A stretch of 50,050 bases of DNA from Hymenobacter lucidus (GCF_020447265.1 NZ_JAJADR010000016.1:1-50050); one strand, 5' to 3'. Numbered from the stretch's first letter, positions 16,206 to 23,631 are shown. Notes: generated from the sequence alone by a model not told the origin. A program made the numbers and translations.

Positions 16206-17537
16206 TCAGTTTGCGCCCTTCGCAATTTTTTCGGCCAAGGCGCGGGCGTGACGGATGCAGTCGGGCACCCCAACCCCGGCCCGCCAGTTGGCGGTGGTGT
16301 AGATATTGTCGGCCACGAGCTGGTCGGCGGCGGTGTGGGCCGGCCCGATGAGGTGGTCGAACTGCGGAATAGCCCGCTCCCAAGAGTACCGGTACTGCCA
16401 CGTGGGTTGCACCGCCCGGATTCCGTAGAGGCGGCTCAGCTCGGCGTGTACCTGCTGCAGTTGCTCGGCGGCCGGTTGCCGCGCCTGTGCTTCATACTGC
16501 GTACCCCCAACAAACGTGGTAAACAAAACGTGTCCGACCGGCACCCTATTCGGATAAATGGAGCTCGTCCAGATGCTGCCGGCGGCGTAGGGCTGCTCCA
16601 CTTTGGGATGCAGCGCCCCGAAGCCATCCAGCGGATGCGTAACGTCGGCGCGCTGGTAGGCGGTATACACGGCCGTCATGGGCGGGTAATAAACAGCTGC
16701 CAAAGCAGCGGCCGCCGTCGGAAACAGCGGCTGCAGCAGGGGCGCGGCCGCGTAAGTGGGCAATGCCAGCACCAGCGCATCGTAGGGCGTGGCGGTGGGG
16801 CCGGTACTGGTGTCGAGTTGGTACTGGCCCTGCGCCGTGCGCGTCAGCGCCGTTACGGCCCGGCCGAAGTGGGCACTGGTGAGCTGGGCGGCCAGGGTTT
16901 TGGGCAATACCTGCAGCCCGTCGTGCAGCGAGATAATGCGCCGCCGCCCACCGGCCGCGCCGCTTTTGGCCAAGCCCTTCAGCACCGAGCCGTAAGTTTG
17001 CTCCAGCTCGGCCATTTTCGGAAAGGTCTTGTGGAGCAGCAGCTGTTCCGGGTCGCCGGCATATATGCCCGAAATGAACGGATTAAGGGCATAATCCACG
17101 ATTTCGGAGCCGAAGCGGCGGCGAAAAAAGCCGGCCAGGGTTTCGGTAGGGTCGGGTGGCTGGGCTGGGCGGCGCAGCTCGCGCAGGATGCTGAATTTAG
17201 CTTTCAGACTGAAAAAGCCACTCATTAGCAGGCCGGGCGGCGAGCCGGGCAGCTTCTGGTACTTGCCAGCCCGCAGCACGTAGCGGTTGGCACTCACGGC
17301 GGCGGTTTCCTCAATCTGGTCGGTGAGGTGAAGGTCTTCCAGCAGGTCGCGCAGCTCGTCGCTGAGCTGCAGCGAATTGGGGCCAGTTTCGAGCAGGTAG
17401 CCGTCGTGGTGTTCGGAGCGGATGTTGCCGCCGGGTAAGGGGCTGGCCTCAAACAGGTCGTAGGTCACGCCGGCCCGCTGTAGGTAAAAAGCCAGGGTGA
17501 GGCCCGAAATACCGCCGCCAAGAATTGCAATCCGCAT
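16206..17537 (-). CDS. hemG: Protoporphyrinogen oxidase (HemY-type)
   Basis: Flavoprotein that oxidises protoporphyrinogen IX to protoporphyrin IX in haem synthesis. 443 residues, normal for the oxygen-dependent HemY/PPOX family; many databases use the symbol hemG for Bacteroidota members and hemY is the alternative. The N-terminal FAD-binding motif is GGGISGLTLAFYLQRAG (7-23), followed by LFEASPLPGGNIRS and LLETGPNSL, typical of PPOX. The C-terminal FAD segment is IYTTANWRAGVGVPDCIRHA. It heads a minus-strand run with the GT2 gene 17 bases on. A TACCTTTG box at 17567-17560 lies about 22 bases before ATG 17537. Confidence 0.93.
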   Translation of the reverse strand: MRIAILGGGISGLTLAFYLQRAGVTYDLFEASPLPGGNIRSEHHDGYLLETGPNSLQLSDELRDLLEDLHLTDQIEETAAVSANRYVLRAGKYQKLPGSPPGLLMSGFFSLKAKFSILRELRRPAQPPDPTETLAGFFRRRFGSEIVDYALNPFISGIYAGDPEQLLLHKTFPKMAELEQTYGSVLKGLAKSGAAGGRRRIISLHDGLQVLPKTLAAQLTSAHFGRAVTALTRTAQGQYQLDTSTGPTATPYDALVLALPTYAAAPLLQPLFPTAAAALAAVYYPPMTAVYTAYQRADVTHPLDGFGALHPKVEQPYAAGSIWTSSIYPNRVPVGHVLFTTFVGGTQYEAQARQPAAEQLQQVHAELSRLYGIRAVQPTWQYRYSWERAIPQFDHLIGPAHTAADQLVADNIYTTANWRAGVGVPDCIRHARALAEKIAKGAN

Positions 17538-17559
17538 AATGCACTGGGTAATGAACGGG

Positions 17560-17567
17560 CAAAGGTA
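17560..17567 (-). promoter_or_regulatory. -7 box (TACCTTTG) of the hemG-like gene
   Basis: Exact TAnnTTTG match on the minus strand, 22 bases before ATG 17537. No convincing -33 box. Confidence 0.45.
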
Positions 17568-17607
17568 ACCGCCCGCCCGCAGTTATAAGCCCCTGAACCG
17601 GAATCTG

Positions 17608-17615
17608 TAGCTTTG
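17608..17615 (+). promoter_or_regulatory. -7 box (TAGCTTTG) just before the HAD phosphatase gene
   Basis: Exact TAnnTTTG match that ends only 5 bases before ATG 17621. If used, transcription would start at or next to the start codon and the mRNA would be leaderless. No -33 TTTG at the standard spacing. Confidence 0.4.
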
Positions 17616-17620
17616 ACGGC

Positions 17621-18157
17621 ATGAATGCAGCAGTAACCTCCGCGGCGGTCCGCGAGAAGGCCGTGTTCCTGGACCGGGACGGCGTATTAAACAAAGAAAT
17701 TGGCCATTATGTGTGGCGGCCCGAAGAATTTGTGGTGCTGCCCGGCGTGCCCGAAAGCCTGGCCCGCCTGAAAGCCGTCGGCTACCGGCTGATTGTCGTA
17801 ACCAACCAAGCCGGCATTGCCAAGGGACTCTACACCGCCCGCGAGGTGCAGGCCTGCCACGACAAGCTGCAGGCGACCTGCCACCACGCCATCGACGCCT
17901 TGTACTTCGCCAGCGGCCACCCCAGCGTCAGCGAATCATTGATGCGCAAGCCCGACTCGCTGATGCTGGAAAAAGCCATAGCCCGCTTCCGCATCGACCC
18001 GACCCTGAGCTGGATAGTCGGTGACCGGCTCCGCGACCTGGAAGCCGGGGCCCGGGTAGGCGTGCGCGGCATTCTGGTAGGCGAGGGTGAAGAAGCCCGC
18101 CCCGAGCGCTACGCCTCCGACCTGCGCGCCGCCACCGATTTAATTCTCAGTAGCTGA
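17621..18157 (+). CDS. HAD-IIIA phosphatase, GmhB-like (heptose bisphosphate phosphatase family)
   Basis: 178 residues. Signature motifs are FLDRDGVLN (16-24, nucleophile Asp18 and acid Asp20), TNQAGIAKG (61-69), Lys110 and GDRLRDLEAG (134-143). This is the histidinol-phosphate/GmhB branch of the HAD superfamily; GmhB removes the 7-phosphate of D-glycero-D-manno-heptose 1,7-bisphosphate for LPS core. Characterised GmhB enzymes carry a zinc loop with Cys-x-His and Cys-x-Cys; here the same place (about 95-110, ASGHPSVSESLMRKP) keeps the His-Pro but no cysteines, so zinc is probably absent. Substrate therefore uncertain. A palindrome terminator shared with the convergent lipoprotein gene follows. 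Confidence 0.85.
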   Translation: MNAAVTSAAVREKAVFLDRDGVLNKEIGHYVWRPEEFVVLPGVPESLARLKAVGYRLIVVTNQAGIAKGLYTAREVQACHDKLQATCHHAIDALYFASGHPSVSESLMRKPDSLMLEKAIARFRIDPTLSWIVGDRLRDLEAGARVGVRGILVGEGEEARPERYASDLRAATDLILSS

Positions 18158-18189
18158 GTTGAGCGTTGAGCAAGAATTAGAAAAATCGA

Positions 18190-18221
18190 ACGGCCCGTTT
18201 CCTGCGCAGGAAACGGGCCGT
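18190..18221. terminator. Terminator between the HAD phosphatase and lipoprotein genes
   Basis: A perfect 16-bp + 16-bp palindrome with no spacer (18190-18205 / 18206-18221); in RNA the central bases would form the loop. On the minus strand it is followed by a T-run (AAAAA at 18181-18185), so it best serves the lipoprotein gene ending at 18244. Confidence 0.8.
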
Positions 18222-18243
18222 ATGGTTACTGACACACGCTACT

Positions 18244-18390
18244 TTACTGGCGCTCGGGTTGGGCGGTGATGGCCAGTACCGGCGAGGCAACCTGAGTGGC
18301 CGGCTTGGTTGCCGAATACGCCGGACACTTGGTACGGCAAGAGCTGAAGGCAGCGAGAAATCCAACAGCCATAATCAACAGCTTTCTCAT
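18244..18390 (-). CDS. Tiny lipoprotein, 48 residues (tandem paralogue 1)
   Basis: Reads MRKLLIMAVGFLAAFSSC as a lipoprotein signal (Cys18 after FSS), then RTKCPAYSATKPATQ and a short tail ending in AQPERQ. It is closely similar in plan to the neighbour at 18597-18746: signal, Cys, TKCPAY, Ser/Lys/Thr-rich tail, ERQ end. The second Cys, in TKCPAY, is conserved between them. Function unknown; it should be a lipid-anchored periplasmic peptide of about 30 residues. The terminator at 18190 is close behind. A possible promoter on the minus strand is CAATTTTG at 18483-18476 with TTTG at 18504-18501. Confidence 0.75.
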   Translation of the reverse strand: MRKLLIMAVGFLAAFSSCRTKCPAYSATKPATQVASPVLAITAQPERQ

Positions 18391-18526
18391 GGGTAAGTAC
18401 AATCGGTGAAGTGAGGGAATAGGTCTACAGCAACAGGAGCAGCAGCTTTCGACTCTTTTAACGATTCTATAACCTCAAAATTGTACTTATTCGTTCAACA
18501 CAAAAAGATGACCTTTATTCACGAAA

Positions 18527-18561
18527 AACGCCGGCCTTCTGCGGGGCAGAAAGTCGGCGTT
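18527..18561 (-). terminator. Terminator of the second tiny lipoprotein gene
   Basis: Stem 18527-18542 / 18546-18561 (16 bp, two mismatches), 3-base loop. On the minus strand a T-rich run follows. It lies 36 bases past the stop at 18597, so the two lipoprotein genes are separate transcription units. Confidence 0.7.
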
Positions 18562-18596
18562 TATGCAATCGGGAGACAGTGGCTAAGCCACCGTAA

Positions 18597-18746
18597 CTAC
18601 TGGCGCTCGGCGGGCGTAGCAGCCGAAGCGGTGATGGTAGAAGACACCCGGTTGGCCGATTTAGAGCCGTAAGCGGGGCATTTCGTCTTGTTGCACGCGC
18701 TCAGACCAACGAGGGCCACGGAGGCCAATAAGAGTAGCTTTTTCAT
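18597..18746 (-). CDS. Tiny lipoprotein, 49 residues (tandem paralogue 2)
   Basis: MKKLLLLASVALVGLSAC is a textbook lipoprotein signal with lipobox LSAC (Cys18). The mature part starts NKTKCPAYGSKSANR and ends TPAERQ. It shares TKCPAY and the ERQ terminus with the 48-residue neighbour. ATG 18746 is preferred to the longer frame to 18821. A near-consensus promoter lies at 18821-18791 and a terminator at 18561-18527. Function unknown. Confidence 0.78.
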   Translation of the reverse strand: MKKLLLLASVALVGLSACNKTKCPAYGSKSANRVSSTITASAATPAERQ

Positions 18747-18790
18747 CCCGAGAAAAACCAAAAGAGTTGTAAGAGAAACTATACCAGTAT

Positions 18791-18821
18791 CAAAAGTACA
18801 ATTTCTGGCCCGGACGTTCAA
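18791..18821 (-). promoter_or_regulatory. Promoter of tiny lipoprotein gene 2
   Basis: On the minus strand: TTGA (18821-18818), 19-base spacer, TACTTTTG (18798-18791). This is a full -7 match and a near -33 match to the Bacteroidota consensus, about 45 bases before ATG 18746. Confidence 0.6.
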
Positions 18822-18848
18822 CTATCCGGACCAGAAGTTTTTGGGCGG

Positions 18849-20249
18849 CTAGTTTTGGTAGCCCAGAATGCGCATCATCGACTCGCCGGTCTGCTCTTCG
18901 GCAAACACCCGGTCGGTAAGCGTGCCGTCTTCGGCGCGGTCGAGGATAACCATTTTGGGGGCCGGAATCAGGCAGTGCTTCACGCCGCCGTAGCCCGAAA
19001 GGCTTTCCTGGTAAGCGCCGGTGTGGAAGAAGCCCACGTAGAGCGGCTGCTCGTCGGCGGGCTTGCGCTCGGGCAGAAACACCTGGTAGATGTGCTTCTC
19101 GGCGTTGTAGTAATCCTGGGAGTCGCAGGTGAGGCCGCCGAGCTGGATTTTCTTGTACTTTTTGCCCCAACCGTTGAGAGCCAACATGATAAAGCGTTGG
19201 TTCAGGGCCCAGGTGTCGGGCAGGTTGGTGATAAACGAGCCGTCAATCATGTACCAGAGCTCCTTGTCGTTCTGCAGCTTCTCGTCCAGAATGCTGTAGA
19301 TGGTAGCGCCCGACTCGCCGACGGTAAAGATGCCGAACTCGGTGAAGATGTGGGGCTCGGGCACGCCTTCCTCGCCGCAGATGCGCTTGATGGTGCGCAG
19401 AATTTCCTCAATCATGTAAGGGTAGTCATACTCCTTCTGAATCGAGGTCTGGATGGGCAGGCCGCCGCCGATGTCGATGGTGGTGAGGGTGGGGCACACC
19501 TTGCGCAGCTCGCAGTATTTGTGCACGAAGCGGCTTAGCTCCGACCAGTAATACGACGTGTCCTTGATGCCGGTATTAATGAAATAATGCAGCATCGTGA
19601 GCTCGAAGCGCGGGTCCTCCTTGATTTTCTGCTCGTAGAGCGGAATGGCGTCGGCGTAGCGGATGCCCAGGCGGGAGGTGTAGAACTGGAAGCGGGGCTC
19701 CTCGTCGGAAGCCAAGCGCATACCCACGTTGCACTTCTCGCGCACGTTGTCGTGGTAGTAATCTACCTCGTTGGGCGAATCCAGAATCGGCATGCAGTTC
19801 ACGAAGCCGTCGTTGATGAGGCGCGTGATTTCCGACTTGTATTCCTCGGTTTTGAAGCCGTTGCAGATAATAAACGTGTCTTTCGACACCTTGCCCTTAG
19901 CGTGCATGGCCCGGATGATGTTGGTATCGAACCAGGAGGAGGTTTCGATGTGCACGTTGTTTTTCAGGGCTTCCTCCACCACGAAGCTGAAGTGCGAGGC
20001 CTTGGTGCAGTAGGCGTAGGAATACTGGCCCTGGTAATCGGTTTTCTCGATGCCGATGCGGAACCACTCCTTGGCCCGCTGAATCTGGGACGAGATTTTA
20101 GGCAGGTAGGTGAGGCGCAGCGGCGTGCCGTACTTCTCCACCAGGGCCATCAGGTCGATGTCGTTGAAGCGCAGCTCGTTCTGCTCGACGCGGAACTCCT
20201 GGGTGGGAAAATCAAAGGTTTGGGAAATCAGGTCGTGGTAGGTATCCAT
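18849..20249 (-). CDS. speA: Arginine decarboxylase (PLP fold III)
   Basis: Decarboxylates arginine to agmatine, the first step of polyamine synthesis. 466 residues, the shorter Bacteroidota form, not the 630-660 residue E. coli SpeA. The PLP lysine is Lys83 in YAYCTKASHF; the glycine-rich phosphate loop is DIGGGLP (259-265); EFG (304-306) and GGLTCDSQDYY (371-381, with the active-site Cys-Asp) complete the alanine racemase/ODC-fold site. It is divergent from an arginase/agmatinase-family gene, fitting an arginine-to-putrescine pathway. ATG 20249. A TATCTTTG box lies at 20382-20375, giving a leader of over 100 bases that contains a 34-bp-arm inverted repeat. Confidence 0.92.
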   Translation of the reverse strand: MDTYHDLISQTFDFPTQEFRVEQNELRFNDIDLMALVEKYGTPLRLTYLPKISSQIQRAKEWFRIGIEKTDYQGQYSYAYCTKASHFSFVVEEALKNNVHIETSSWFDTNIIRAMHAKGKVSKDTFIICNGFKTEEYKSEITRLINDGFVNCMPILDSPNEVDYYHDNVREKCNVGMRLASDEEPRFQFYTSRLGIRYADAIPLYEQKIKEDPRFELTMLHYFINTGIKDTSYYWSELSRFVHKYCELRKVCPTLTTIDIGGGLPIQTSIQKEYDYPYMIEEILRTIKRICGEEGVPEPHIFTEFGIFTVGESGATIYSILDEKLQNDKELWYMIDGSFITNLPDTWALNQRFIMLALNGWGKKYKKIQLGGLTCDSQDYYNAEKHIYQVFLPERKPADEQPLYVGFFHTGAYQESLSGYGGVKHCLIPAPKMVILDRAEDGTLTDRVFAEEQTGESMMRILGYQN

Positions 20250-20256
20250 TGACGGG

Positions 20257-20355
20257 GTTAGTTGTCAGTTGCTGGTTGTCGGTTGTTAGTGAAATTGTTG
20301 ATTATCAGTAAGCAGAACAATACTGACAACTGACAACTAGCAACTGACAACCAAC
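20257..20355. repeat. Quasi-palindrome with GTTGTCAGTT/AACTGACAAC arms
   Basis: Arms 20257-20290 and 20322-20355 (34 bases, four mismatches, all transitions that still pair as G-U on one strand). Each arm is itself a degenerate tandem repeat of units like AGTTGTC. It lies in the leader region of the arginine decarboxylase gene. Confidence 0.8.
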
Positions 20356-20374
20356 TTTCCGAACTTAGTGCCCG

Positions 20375-20382
20375 CAAAGATA
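20375..20382 (-). promoter_or_regulatory. -7 box (TATCTTTG), likely for arginine decarboxylase
   Basis: Exact TAnnTTTG on the minus strand; no TTTG at -33. If used, the 5' leader of the gene at 18849-20249 would include the quasi-palindrome at 20257-20355. Confidence 0.4.
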
Positions 20383-20517
20383 CCCCGCCTGCGGGGTTTT
20401 GGTTGTGCTTTGTTCGTTGGTCGCGGCGGAAGGTCCGTACGCGCTAAGCCTGAGAGGAATTCCCACCCGCTCAATCGGCAAGCTCAAACCCTTTTACCTT
20501 TTATTGCCCATGTAAGT

Positions 20518-21492
20518 ATGCGCCGCATCAAGCTCATCGAAGTCCGCTCCGAACTCGGGGCCGGGACTCGTGGGGCCAGTCTGGGGGTCGATGCCCTCCG
20601 GATTGCCTGTCTCAACAAAGGCTGTGACTATTTCCGCCGCTTCAACGCCGTAGCCGTGCCGGATCAGAACCACGTCTTGTTCGAGAAAAACCATTTTCCT
20701 TTTGCCAAACACATCGATTCGGTGTACACCGTGCAAAAGGCCATTGCCAGTACCGTGGAGCAGACGCTCCGGTTCGGCGAATTCCCAGTAGTGCTGGCCG
20801 GCGACCATAGCAACGCCGCCGCTACTATTGCCGGCATCAAGGCGGCCAACCCCTACAAGACGCTGGGCGTGGTCTGGATTGATGCCCACGCCGACATTCA
20901 CTCGCCCTACACCACGCCCTCCGGTAACATCCACGGCATGCCGCTGGCCATGGCCCTGAACGAGGACAACCGCGAGTGCCAGCGTAACGAGCTGGACCCG
21001 GAAACCGAATTTTTCTGGCGGCGGCTGCAAAACCTGGGCGAGGAAGGCCCCAAACTCAGCCCCGAGCACTTGGTGTATGTAGTTGTGCGCGACACCGAGC
21101 ACGAGGAAGACGCGGTGATTGAGCGCCTGGGCATCAAAAACTTCAAGCTGCCCGAGTTCAAAGCCAAAGGCGCCCGGCAGATAGCCCGCGAAATCTACGA
21201 GCGGCTGCGCTTCTGCGACCTGGTCTACATCAGCTTCGATGTCGATTCGCTGGATTCGCGCTTCTCGAAAGGCACCGGCACGCCCGTAGTCGATGGCCTG
21301 AACGTAGAGGAAGCTATGCAACTCTGCCGCGCCCTGCTGGAAAACGACCGGGTGGTGTGCTTCGAAATGGTGGAAATAAACCCCACGCTCGACAACGAGA
21401 ATACGATGGCCAAGAATGCCTTTGATATTCTGGAAACCGCCACCGATGCCATTCTGGAGCGCCTGCGCATGGAAGATGTGACGAGCCGGTAG
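20518..21492 (+). CDS. Arginase/agmatinase family ureohydrolase
   Basis: 324 residues. A binuclear manganese hydrolase that frees urea from arginine or agmatine. Metal ligands are in the standard order: GDHS (95-98), DAHAD (122-126) and SFDVDSLD (239-246); GTGTPVVDGL and EMVEINP follow as in the family. Specificity cannot be read from sequence. The divergent arginine decarboxylase argues for agmatinase activity (putrescine formation), while many Bacteroidota homologues are labelled arginase. ATG 20518 (MRRIKLIEVR) is chosen; the longer frame to 20368 is not protein-like. Family A repeat copy 3 follows 18 bases after the stop. Confidence 0.88.
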   Translation: MRRIKLIEVRSELGAGTRGASLGVDALRIACLNKGCDYFRRFNAVAVPDQNHVLFEKNHFPFAKHIDSVYTVQKAIASTVEQTLRFGEFPVVLAGDHSNAAATIAGIKAANPYKTLGVVWIDAHADIHSPYTTPSGNIHGMPLAMALNEDNRECQRNELDPETEFFWRRLQNLGEEGPKLSPEHLVYVVVRDTEHEEDAVIERLGIKNFKLPEFKAKGARQIAREIYERLRFCDLVYISFDVDSLDSRFSKGTGTPVVDGLNVEEAMQLCRALLENDRVVCFEMVEINPTLDNENTMAKNAFDILETATDAILERLRMEDVTSR

Positions 21493-21510
21493 GAGCTTCC
21501 TTTCAAGAAG

Positions 21511-21666
21511 AACGTCATGTCGAACAAAGTGAGACATCTCGCGTGCTGACGTTGCCAAAGTAACTGTTATGCTCCACCTAGCGTCCGCGAAACTGGAGTA
21601 TCCTTCCCACATTGGCAATTGATTACCATTGTGCGCGAGATGTCTCGCTTTGTTCGACATGACGTT
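21511..21666. repeat. Family A inverted repeat, copy 3 (long form)
   Basis: Arms 21511-21543 and 21634-21666 (33 bp, one mismatch) with the family core GAGACATCTC/GAGATGTCTC and ends AACGTCATGTCGAAC / GTTCGACATGACGTT. The loop is about 90 bases, some 50 longer than in copy 2, and holds a further stem TTGCCAA (21552-21558) / TTGGCAA (21612-21618). It lies between two plus-strand genes. The rest of this 307-base gap holds the argS promoter. Confidence 0.9.
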
Positions 21667-21705
21667 CAATGGTAAGCACCGCCGAAGCCGCGCCGCAGGT
21701 TCCTG

Positions 21706-21736
21706 TTTGAACCCGGCGCGGCTTCCGCTACTTTTG
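21706..21736 (+). promoter_or_regulatory. Promoter of argS, exact Bacteroidota consensus
   Basis: TTTG at 21706-21709, a 19-base spacer, and TACTTTTG at 21729-21736: exactly TTTG-N19-TAnnTTTG. The transcript should start near 21743, leaving a leader of about 57 bases before GTG 21800. Confidence 0.8.
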
Positions 21737-21799
21737 CCTTAGTATTTCCCGCCGCTTTTCCCGGAGCCCACGGCGGGGCTCCTATTAACCCAGCACCCC

Positions 21800-23593
21800 G
21801 TGCAACAACTCGAACAGGATATCAGAGCGGCGCTGAGCGCGGCTATACAGCAGGCTTTTGGCGTTACGGTGGCCGCCGACCAGCTCGTGATTCAGCCCAC
21901 GCGCAAGGAATTCGCCGGCTCTTTCACCCTCGTAACCTTCTCGCTCACCAAAGCCCTGGGCAAAGGTCCCGAGCAGATCGGGCAGGCCCTGGGCGAGTGG
22001 CTGAGCGCCCACGAGGTGCGCATCAGCGGCTTCAACGTAGTGAAGGGCTTTCTGAACCTGGAAGTGGCCGACCGGGAATGGCTGCGCCTGTTCCAGGGCC
22101 TGGTGCAGCAGCCCGACGGCACGCCGGTACTCACCGGCGGCCCCCAGGATGTGGTGGTAGAGTATTCGTCGCCGAATACCAACAAGCCCCTGCACCTGGG
22201 CCATTTGCGCAACAACTTCCTGGGCTACTCCGTGGCCGAAATTCTGAAGGCCACCGGCGCTACCGTGACGAAGGCCAACCTGGTCAACGACCGGGGTATT
22301 CACATCTGCAAGTCGATGCTGGCTTACCGGCAGTACGGCAACGGCGAAACTCCGCAGAGCGCCGGCATCAAGGGCGACCATCTGGCGGGTAAGTACTACG
22401 TGCTGTTTGAGAAGCATTACCGGGAGCAGATCAAGCAGCTCGAAGCCGAGGGCGTGGCCACGGATATTGCCAAGAAGCAGGCCCCGCTGATGCTCGATGC
22501 CCAAACCATGCTGCAAAAGTGGGAGCAGGGCGACGAGGAAGTTATTACTCTCTGGAAGCAGATGAACGGCTGGGTGTACGAGGGCTTCGATGAAACCTAC
22601 AAGACCATCGGCGTCGACTTCGACCAGTATTATTACGAATCGGGCACGTACCTGCTGGGTAAGGAGCGGGTGGAGGAAGGCCTGCAGAAGGGCGTGTTCT
22701 TCCGGAAGGAAAACGGCTCGGTGTGGGTCGACCTCAAGGAAGAGGGCCTCGACGAAAAGCTGCTGCTCCGCGCCGACGGCACCTCGGTCTACATCACCCA
22801 GGATTTGGGCACGGCCGAGCTCAAGTACCAGGATTTCGGCTACGATTTGAGCGTGTACGTCATTGCCGACGAGCAGAACTACCACATGCAGGTGCTCAAG
22901 GCCGTGCTCAAAAAGCTCGATAAGCCCTACGCCGACGCCATTCATCACCTCAGCTACGGCATGGTCGATTTGCCTTCGGGCAAGATGAAGAGCCGGGAAG
23001 GCACGGTAGTAGACGCTGACGAGCTGGTGCGCGAAGTGGTAGAAGCGGCGAAAGTAGCCACGCTGGAAAAAGGCAAAATCGAGGGCCTGACCGACGACGA
23101 GCAGGCGCAGCTGTTCCACACCCTGGGCCTGGGCGCGCTGAAGTACTACCTGCTGAAAGTAGACCCCAAGAAGCGGATGCTCTTCAACCCCGAGGAGTCG
23201 GTGAGCCTGGAAGGGCACACGGGGCCGTTCATTCAGTACTCCCACGCCCGTATTGCCCAGCTGCGCCGCAAGGCCCAGCAACTGGGTATCAGCGAAAAGG
23301 CCGATTTCCTGAATCTTGGTGATTTGCAGAAGTCGGAGCGGGAGATGATTGAGGAGCTGGCCCGCTACGCCAACGTGGTAACGGAAGCCGCCCGTACCTT
23401 CTCGCCCGCCATTGTAGCCCAGTACGCCTACGATCTGGCCAAAGCTTACAACCGTTTCTACGCCGAGGTGCAGGTGCTGCAGGAGCCCGACGAGGCCAAG
23501 CGGGCCTTCCGCGTGGCGCTGTCGGCCCAGACGGGCCGTGCCATCAAGGCCAGCATGCAGCTGCTCGGCATCGAGGTGCCCGAGCGGATGTAG
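21800..23593 (+). CDS. argS: Arginyl-tRNA synthetase
   Basis: Charges tRNA-Arg with arginine. 597 residues, class Ia. The N-terminal additional domain (1-115) is present, then EYSSPNTNKPLHLGHLRNN (121-139) with the HIGH-type motif HLGH (132-135). The KMSKS-type loop is KMKSR (395-399), in SGKMKSREGTVVDADELV. FIQYSHARI and the C-terminal DALR-type anticodon domain ending at 597 follow. The start is GTG 21800; there is no earlier or nearer ATG and it fits the family N-terminus (QQLEQDIRAALSAAIQQAFG). An exact consensus promoter lies upstream and a terminator downstream. A 623-residue frame on the opposite strand is a shadow. Confidence 0.97.
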   Translation: MQQLEQDIRAALSAAIQQAFGVTVAADQLVIQPTRKEFAGSFTLVTFSLTKALGKGPEQIGQALGEWLSAHEVRISGFNVVKGFLNLEVADREWLRLFQGLVQQPDGTPVLTGGPQDVVVEYSSPNTNKPLHLGHLRNNFLGYSVAEILKATGATVTKANLVNDRGIHICKSMLAYRQYGNGETPQSAGIKGDHLAGKYYVLFEKHYREQIKQLEAEGVATDIAKKQAPLMLDAQTMLQKWEQGDEEVITLWKQMNGWVYEGFDETYKTIGVDFDQYYYESGTYLLGKERVEEGLQKGVFFRKENGSVWVDLKEEGLDEKLLLRADGTSVYITQDLGTAELKYQDFGYDLSVYVIADEQNYHMQVLKAVLKKLDKPYADAIHHLSYGMVDLPSGKMKSREGTVVDADELVREVVEAAKVATLEKGKIEGLTDDEQAQLFHTLGLGALKYYLLKVDPKKRMLFNPEESVSLEGHTGPFIQYSHARIAQLRRKAQQLGISEKADFLNLGDLQKSEREMIEELARYANVVTEAARTFSPAIVAQYAYDLAKAYNRFYAEVQVLQEPDEAKRAFRVALSAQTGRAIKASMQLLGIEVPERM

Positions 23594-23601
23594 AAACCAG
23601 T

Positions 23602-23631
23602 AACGCCCCTCTTTGCAATAGGAGGGGCGTT
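23602..23631 (+). terminator. Terminator of argS
   Basis: Perfect 10-bp GC-rich stem 23602-23611 / 23622-23631, 10-base loop, then T-rich bases. Eight bases after the argS stop. Confidence 0.85.

Noticed and set aside
20385..20404. Tiny GC hairpin followed by TTTT as a terminator
   Set aside because: Only a 5-bp stem, and it lies between divergent genes, where no transcript should end.
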